From assembly GCA_002449845.1 (NCBI GenBank), contig DJXW01000037.1, positions 128,750-192,749 of the forward strand: a stretch of 64,000 bases of DNA, read 5' to 3'. The position numbers and the translations under genes were made by a program. Position 1 is the stretch's first letter. Each line of letters begins with the position of its first letter. Of the stretch, positions 58,933 to 64,000 are shown one piece after another. The notes below the pieces were generated by a model. That model made no database searches and had not been told where the DNA came from. It worked only from the letters and a program-made list of their open reading frames with translations. The stretch is from Prevotella sp. UBA6994 (GTDB lineage Bacteria; Bacteroidota; Bacteroidia; Bacteroidales; Bacteroidaceae).

Positions 58933-59849
58933 ATATTATAATAGGTGATAAACAGAGTGACAATCACGATGACATGAAAAGAGAAATTGGTGAACCGCGT
59001 CTGGGTGGTGGCGATGAAATGACCGATAAGAGGAGCGGTATTCACGATGAGCATACTCAGTAGGATGGTGTAATGATGCGGTTGCAAAACGGCAAAGATG
59101 ATGTAACAAATGCCAACGGTGATAAAAACCTCGTAAAGCATTCGGGTGCGTATCTTGTCAGCATATCGCTTGCGCAAGTAATGAATGGTGCCAACAAGGA
59201 ACAAGAACACTACCCAACCAAACGTCACCATCTGATGTTGGGTAATGGAGGAATAGTCGAAAGGGGTGGAAAATTGGGTAAGGGAAGGGAAATGGTTGAA
59301 GAGGGTATCGTATTGCTGGAGATAAATCATGTAGCCACCGATAAACCAATAAGGGGTTATCAATCCCAACAGGGATGCAACGAAACTTCTCGCACCAAAC
59401 GCCAAGATGTTAAAAATCATCAGTATCCATAAGATGGGTACGAAGTAGAGAATCTGGACGAACACCACACTTGCCATACCTATGGCAAAGAAAGCATAGA
59501 ACACCCACCCCGTGGCATAAGCGTTTTGGTAAGCCTTGAAGAATGACAGGTAAAAGGCAATGAGACACAATTGGACAATCGTGGCTTGCAGGGAGTGTAA
59601 TAGGAATATAGCCATGACAGACATGAACAGGAACGAACAAGACACCATACGACTGAAGATGCGAATGAGTGAGTTGGAATTGTTGAGCTCTGCCATGAGG
59701 AGTGTGGAAATGGCAAGGATGATGGTCTGCATCCACAATTGCTGTTCCCATGCTCCGTAGAGAATGCTCATCACTAACCCATAGACAATGGTTAGTGGAA
59801 GAGCAATCCTACTTTCTGCAATGATATTTTGTGATCTCTTATGCGACAT
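58908..59849 (-). CDS. Multi-spanning membrane protein of unknown function (DUF6427-like)
   Basis: This 313-residue, very hydrophobic protein has nine to ten predicted membrane helices and no recognisable catalytic motif. Its ATG overlaps the purD stop codon (TAATG), and its end overlaps the YqaA gene. Proteins of this length and hydropathy next to purD are typical of Bacteroidales, and the family DUF6427 is my best guess. No function is proposed. Confidence 0.6.
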   Translation of the reverse strand: MSHKRSQNIIAESRIALPLTIVYGLVMSILYGAWEQQLWMQTIILAISTLLMAELNNSNSLIRIFSRMVSCSFLFMSVMAIFLLHSLQATIVQLCLIAFYLSFFKAYQNAYATGWVFYAFFAIGMASVVFVQILYFVPILWILMIFNILAFGARSFVASLLGLITPYWFIGGYMIYLQQYDTLFNHFPSLTQFSTPFDYSSITQHQMVTFGWVVFLFLVGTIHYLRKRYADKIRTRMLYEVFITVGICYIIFAVLQPHHYTILLSMLIVNTAPLIGHFIATTQTRFTNFSFHVIVIVTLFITYYNIWMPSLKF

Positions 59850-61117
59850 TATAGGTCACTGCCGATGTCTGAGCGGAAATACTTGTCGGTGAATTGAATC
59901 TTTTGTGCTTCGTTGAAGCATTTCGCCAATGCTTCCTCCTTGTCTTTTCCATAGCAACTAACGGCTATCACTCGTCCGCCATTGGTGACTACTTGACCGT
60001 CTTTCATTGCCGTTCCGCTATGGAACACCACGCAATCTTCCACTTGGTCTAACCCTGTGATGGGATAGCCTTTCTGGTAAGCTTGTGGGTAACCTCCGCT
60101 GACAAGCATCACACATACGGCTGCTCGCTCGTCAAACTCTACCTTACACTGGTCTAACGTGCCATGAGCTACGCCTTGGAAAAGGTCAACGATGTCGCTC
60201 TTCAAACGCAGCATCACACTCTCTGTTTCGGGGTCGCCCATCCTGCAATTGTATTCAATGACCATAGGATTTCCACCTACATTGATCAGTCCGAAGAAGA
60301 TGAATCCCTTGTAGTCAATACCTTCCTCTGCCAGTCCCTCTACGGTAGGACGGATGATGCGTTTTTCCACCTTTTCCATCCAATCCTTGTCGGCAAAGGG
60401 AACGGGTGTTACGCTTCCCATTCCGCCCGTGTTCAGACCTGTGTCGTGCTCGCCAATGCGCTTGTAGTCTTTGGCTTCGGGAAGGATTTGGTAATGCTTT
60501 CCGTCGGTGAGGACAAATGCGGAACATTCGATTCCACTTAAAAACTCTTCAATGACCACTTGTGCGGAGGCATTGCCAAACATTCCGCCCAACATTTCCT
60601 TGAGTTCTTTTTTTGCCTCTTCTAACGTGGGGAGAATGAGTACGCCCTTTCCAGCGCACAGACCGTCGGCTTTCAAGACGTATGGAGGGTTGAGTGTTTC
60701 CAAGAACGCCATTCCCTCATCGATGGTCGTACCGTCAAAGGTGCGATAGGCAGCGGTGGGGATGTGATGTCTCTGCATGAATCCTTTGGCAAAATCTTTA
60801 CTTCCTTCCAACAGAGCTCCACCCTTAGACGGACCGATGACGGGGATGTGAGCCGTAGAAGCGTCGTTCTTGAATTCATCGTATATACCCTTTACCAATG
60901 GGTCTTCTGGTCCAACCACCACCATGTCTATCTGATGATCTTTGGCAAATTGCTTGATGGCTTCAAAGTCGTCAGCCTTGATATTCACGTTCTCGCCAAC
61001 TCCGCTTGTTCCTGCATTTCCTGGTGCAATGTAGAGTTTTCCCACTTGTTTGCTTTGGGCGATTTTCCAAGCAAGTGCATGTTCTCTACCGCCACTTCCT
61101 AACAATAATATATTCAT
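59849..61117 (-). CDS. purD: Phosphoribosylamine-glycine ligase
   Basis: This 422-residue ATP-grasp enzyme joins phosphoribosylamine and glycine, the second step of purine synthesis. It has the N-terminal LLLGSGGREHALAWK, PEDPLVKGIYDEF, the PSKGGALLEGSKDFAKGFM segment, the ATP-grasp core KADGLCAGKGVLI with IEEFLSGIECSAFVLTDG, and GLNTGGMGSVTPVPF, EYNCRMGDPETE. The sequence and length are typical. It lies 14 nt downstream of the peptidase gene and is translationally coupled to the next gene. Confidence 0.97.
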   Translation of the reverse strand: MNILLLGSGGREHALAWKIAQSKQVGKLYIAPGNAGTSGVGENVNIKADDFEAIKQFAKDHQIDMVVVGPEDPLVKGIYDEFKNDASTAHIPVIGPSKGGALLEGSKDFAKGFMQRHHIPTAAYRTFDGTTIDEGMAFLETLNPPYVLKADGLCAGKGVLILPTLEEAKKELKEMLGGMFGNASAQVVIEEFLSGIECSAFVLTDGKHYQILPEAKDYKRIGEHDTGLNTGGMGSVTPVPFADKDWMEKVEKRIIRPTVEGLAEEGIDYKGFIFFGLINVGGNPMVIEYNCRMGDPETESVMLRLKSDIVDLFQGVAHGTLDQCKVEFDERAAVCVMLVSGGYPQAYQKGYPITGLDQVEDCVVFHSGTAMKDGQVVTNGGRVIAVSCYGKDKEEALAKCFNEAQKIQFTDKYFRSDIGSDL

Positions 61118-61131
61118 TTTGGTGTTTGTAT

Positions 61132-63288
61132 TTATTTCAGGTATGTATCAAAATAGTCACTGATTCTCTCGTGTAGGTGAACGCTACTGTGCCCCATCAT
61201 GTTATGAGGCTCGCCAGGGTAAGCAAAGAAGTCGGGTTGAGTGCCAGCCTCTACGCAAGCAGAAAGGAATGAGAGACAATGTTGTGGAACCACCGTGTTG
61301 TCATTGTAGCCCGTGATGATTTGGAGCTTTCCTTTCAAGTTCTTTGCTTGTTTGATCAATGAGGTTTTCTCGTAACCTTCAGGATTGGCTTGTGGTGTGT
61401 CCATGTATCTCTCGCCATACATCACCTCGTACCATTTCCAGTCGATGACGGGACCACCAGCCACACCCACCTTAAACACGTCGGGATGATTGGTCATCAA
61501 GGTGATGGTCATATATCCTCCGAAGCTCCATCCGTGAACGCCCATCCTGTCTGCGTCAACGTAAGGCAAGGTCTTCAGAAACTCCACGCCCTTCATCTGG
61601 TCTTGCATCTCTATCTGTCCCAATTGGCGGAAGGTGGCTTGCTCAAACTCTCTGCCCCTGTTATCGCTTCCCCTGTTGTCGAGGATGAATAGCAGGTAAC
61701 CTTTCTGAGCCATGTACGTTTCCCAACCACGTGAACAGTAGTTCCAACGTGCATCTACATTGTGCGCATGAGGACCGCCGTAAACATATACGATGGTAGG
61801 ATATTTCTTGGATGGGTCAAAGTTGACGGGTTTCACCATGCGGTAGTATAGGTCTGTCACGTTATCGGCAGCCTTGATAGTGCCGCAGGAATATTCTGGC
61901 ACTTGGTAATCTTTCCAAGGATTCTCGGCAACGAATAATGTCTTGCTTTGGTTCTTCATATTCGTAACGGCAATCACCCTTGGCACTTGTGGCTCTGAAT
62001 ACTTGTCGAGGATGAACGTGCCGTTGGCAGATAGAGTTGGCGTATGCCAACCTTTTCCATTGTCTAAAAGCGTTTTCTTTCCATTCTTCACGTTCACGGC
62101 AAAGGTGTTTCGCTGGATGGGAGAAAGTTCGTTGGATTGGTAGAGAATACTCTTTTCCTTGGTGTTGAATCCCAATACGTCTAATACTACCCAGTTGCCG
62201 TCGGTCAGTTGGGTGTATGTCTTCTTGGAAAGGTCATATATATATAGGTGATTGTAACCATTGCGCTGACTTTGGAATACAAACTTGTTGCTGTCCCAAG
62301 GCAAGAACATGATGGGGTGGAGTGGTTCCACGTATTTGTCGTGTTTCTCTTGGTATAGTTCTTCCTTTTTCTCGCCCGTAGTGGCATCATAGCTGATGAG
62401 TTGGCAATCATTCTGGTCACGGTTCAACTCAAACATGTAAATGGTCTGGTTATCTGGGCTCCAGGCGATATTCGTGAAATATCGGTCAACGGGGTTGGCT
62501 GTTTTCAGGTAAGCTGTCTTCTCCGTCTTCAAGTCAAAAACGCCCACTGTGACCACATGAGAGGTTTCGCCTGCCATCGGGTATTTGTCGGGTTCGTAGG
62601 AGGCTACACGGGTGAAGATGTTCACCTGCGGATAATCTGTAACCATGGTCTGATCCATGCGATAGAAGGCAAGTCGTTCTCCGTCAGGACTCCAGAACGT
62701 GCCTTTCTCAATGCCAAACTCATTGCGGTGAACACTTTGTCCATACACGATTTCTCGTGAGCCGTCGGTGGTGAGTTGTCTTTCCTTTCCTTGGGCATCA
62801 AGAACGCAGAGTTGTTGGTTATCGTTCAAGTAAACTGAAGCCTTTGACGTTGCCACCCATTCACGGGAATTTTCCTTTGAGGTGCTGTCTGCCCAGACCA
62901 CTTTTTTTTGCTTGAAGTCTATCAGCATCATCACATGGTCTCCGTAAACGGATACAAGAGGCTTCTCGGCATCATGGAATTCTGTGGACAACAAATGACG
63001 TACGGTGTGAGAGATTCCACTGTTTTTCACCCAACTGTTGATTTGTCTCAGGGTAAAAAGTGTATTCTCCTTTCCCGTTTTCATGTTTACCAAGAAACAT
63101 TCTTCTACATCTTGTCGAATCAACTTGTCTCCCCACCATGTGTAATATTTGTTTGCAGGAACCATGTTTCGGTAGTTGTTACCACCGAAATTCAAGTCTT
63201 CCAAGGTGAATTTCTTTGCTTGAGCATTGATGTCCATGTGGGAGAAAAGTGCTAATAAACAGATAAGAACAAATTTAATCTTCATCAT
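61132..63288 (-). CDS. Dipeptidyl-peptidase IV family serine peptidase (prolyl peptidase)
   Basis: This 718-residue exported S9 peptidase has a signal peptide (MMKIKFVLICLLALFSHMDINA), a beta-propeller (about 40-480) and a C-terminal alpha/beta-hydrolase. The nucleophile is in HGWSFGGYMT, the Asp in ITGYNDNTVVPQHC and the His in YPGEPHNMMGHS. It should release dipeptides or tripeptides after proline from oligopeptides in the periplasm. I start at 63288. A longer open frame up to 63717 reads through the antisense of nothing conserved and overlaps the upstream gene, whereas this start gives a proper signal peptide and only a 14-nt overlap. Confidence 0.93.
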   Translation of the reverse strand: MMKIKFVLICLLALFSHMDINAQAKKFTLEDLNFGGNNYRNMVPANKYYTWWGDKLIRQDVEECFLVNMKTGKENTLFTLRQINSWVKNSGISHTVRHLLSTEFHDAEKPLVSVYGDHVMMLIDFKQKKVVWADSTSKENSREWVATSKASVYLNDNQQLCVLDAQGKERQLTTDGSREIVYGQSVHRNEFGIEKGTFWSPDGERLAFYRMDQTMVTDYPQVNIFTRVASYEPDKYPMAGETSHVVTVGVFDLKTEKTAYLKTANPVDRYFTNIAWSPDNQTIYMFELNRDQNDCQLISYDATTGEKKEELYQEKHDKYVEPLHPIMFLPWDSNKFVFQSQRNGYNHLYIYDLSKKTYTQLTDGNWVVLDVLGFNTKEKSILYQSNELSPIQRNTFAVNVKNGKKTLLDNGKGWHTPTLSANGTFILDKYSEPQVPRVIAVTNMKNQSKTLFVAENPWKDYQVPEYSCGTIKAADNVTDLYYRMVKPVNFDPSKKYPTIVYVYGGPHAHNVDARWNYCSRGWETYMAQKGYLLFILDNRGSDNRGREFEQATFRQLGQIEMQDQMKGVEFLKTLPYVDADRMGVHGWSFGGYMTITLMTNHPDVFKVGVAGGPVIDWKWYEVMYGERYMDTPQANPEGYEKTSLIKQAKNLKGKLQIITGYNDNTVVPQHCLSFLSACVEAGTQPDFFAYPGEPHNMMGHSSVHLHERISDYFDTYLK

Positions 63289-64000
63289 CGTCAAATCTTC
63301 TTTTGTTTCCAAAATCCTTGTTGCCTCGTTTCTTCTTGTCGTTAAAGCGTCCTCCTTCTTTTCCGAAACGTCCTCCATCCTTTCCAAAACGGTTGCCATC
63401 TTTCCCATATCGACCTCCATCCTTGGAGAAACGTTTGTCCCCCTGTCCGAATTTCTTGTCTTTCTTGTCGAATCTTCTATCACCATTGAAATGGCTGTCG
63501 TGGTCGTGGTCGAAGAATTTCTTGGCTCGTTCCTTTCTTGCTGCCTCACGTTCCTCTTTCTCGTTGGCACGTTCCAGGGAAAGGAACCTGAACGAGCGGA
63601 TGTCTTGTCCTTCATTCTCTTCTTCCTCTTCCAAGCGTTTCTTGAAGTCGCGGTTTTTCTTGAAACGATGTTTCTCCGCCATTGCCTTCTTTTCCTCTTC
63701 GGTCTTGACGATTCCACCTTCTTGGCGGAACTCTTTCATCTTTCCCTCAAACATGGAGTACTTGCGGAACTCACATTCCAGACTTCCGTTAAACACGGGG
63801 ATTTTGATAGAAGGCTTCAGTCCAATCTGCTCAAAGCATTCCTCACGGTAACTCAAAATCCATGCGTCGTTGCCCGTGAATTGGTGCTTGAGCTTTTCGC
63901 CAATCATCTTGTAAGTAGCCAAGAGGTTTGGTGTGGAGATGCGCTCTCCGTATGGTGGATTGGTGATTATGATGGCTTTCTCTGCTGGTTTCGTGAAATC
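63275..64000 (-). CDS. RlmL/THUMP-type RNA methyltransferase, C-terminal part (5' end outside window)
   Basis: Only the last 241 codons lie in the window; the gene enters from the right edge. The first visible residues contain IIITNPPYGERI, the catalytic motif IV (NPPY) of N6-adenine/N2-guanine RNA methyltransferases of the RlmL/RlmKL class. This is followed by the end of the Rossmann domain. The last about 130 residues are an unusual, highly charged tail: Lys/Glu-rich first, then six or so degenerate repeats of KDGGRFGK type, ending RRFDDDED. The tail probably binds RNA. The gene leads the operon with the peptidase, purD and two membrane proteins. Confidence 0.85.
   Translation of the reverse strand, partial: DFTKPAEKAIIITNPPYGERISTPNLLATYKMIGEKLKHQFTGNDAWILSYREECFEQIGLKPSIKIPVFNGSLECEFRKYSMFEGKMKEFRQEGGIVKTEEEKKAMAEKHRFKKNRDFKKRLEEEEENEGQDIRSFRFLSLERANEKEEREAARKERAKKFFDHDHDSHFNGDRRFDKKDKKFGQGDKRFSKDGGRYGKDGNRFGKDGGRFGKEGGRFNDKKKRGNKDFGNKRRFDDDED

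Noticed and set aside
63289..63717. N-terminal extension of the DPP-IV-family peptidase
   Set aside because: The extra 143 residues are an out-of-frame reading of the methyltransferase's Lys/Glu-rich tail; the signal peptide starts at 63288.

Overview
This window looks like chromosomal DNA of a Bacteroidales bacterium, most likely Prevotella or a close relative in Prevotellaceae. The evidence is the ATP synthase gene order (atpD-atpC-orf-atpB-atpE-atpF-atpH-atpA-atpG), Bacteroidetes-type promoters (a TAnnTTTG -7 box, in the best cases preceded by TTTG about 20 bp upstream), few Shine-Dalgarno sites, TonB-dependent receptors, a DUF5074/BtuG-type lipoprotein, FISUMP-domain proteins and a DUF2723/GT117 protein. 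No rRNA, tRNA, CRISPR array, prophage or transposase gene was recognised.

Layout. 1-4 kb: the 3' end of a DegP/HtrA protease, then a convergent large secreted DUF3472-type protein with a C-terminal dockerin. 4.3-12.5 kb: the complete F1Fo ATP synthase operon, followed by a TPR protein. 12.6-16.4 kb: uxaB (tagaturonate reductase), ispE, a structured non-coding stretch and a VapBC-like toxin-antitoxin pair that looks acquired. 16.5-20.4 kb: a GH29 fucosidase and a three-copy FISUMP protein whose upstream regions are nearly the same. 20.5-28.6 kb: dnaB, then a leucine/branched-chain operon (leuA, leuC, leuD, a second LeuA/citramalate-synthase-like gene, leuB). This operon is preceded by a 28-codon leader peptide rich in Leu, Ile and Val codons, a competing antiterminator pairing and an intrinsic terminator, which together form a classical attenuator. 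28.6-31.7 kb: a DUF2207 membrane protein, LemA and a small outer-membrane barrel protein. 31.8-36.7 kb: a cobalamin riboswitch controlling btuB and a btuG-like lipoprotein, then a PagL-type lipid A deacylase homologue. 36.7-39.9 kb: pheS and a two-gene ABC transporter. 39.9-46.7 kb: an Oar-like TonB-dependent receptor fused to an OmpA domain and a large exported MG2-like protein. 46.7-48.4 kb: repeats, a single-copy FISUMP protein and a 254-bp MITE-like element with 22-bp terminal inverted repeats. 48.4-52.5 kb: a nucleotidyltransferase, a DHH phosphoesterase, a DUF4827 lipoprotein and glmM. 52.5-64 kb (minus strand): an A+T-rich LtaS-like sulfatase/transferase, a NodB deacetylase and a GT117-type membrane protein; then a second operon reading rlmL-like methyltransferase, DPP-IV-family peptidase, purD, a multi-spanning membrane protein and a YqaA/DedA protein.

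The non-coding DNA is unusually informative. An interspersed family of tandem 22-bp units built around ACC(ATC/GAT/GTT/AAC)GGT occurs at three intergenic sites, once as a perfect 25-bp palindrome. A similar 21-bp architecture with different sequence lies between ispE and the toxin-antitoxin pair. The two FISUMP genes share downstream flanks as well as coding sequence. I consider the leu attenuator, the 22-bp repeat family and the receptor-OmpA fusion the most worthwhile items to follow up.
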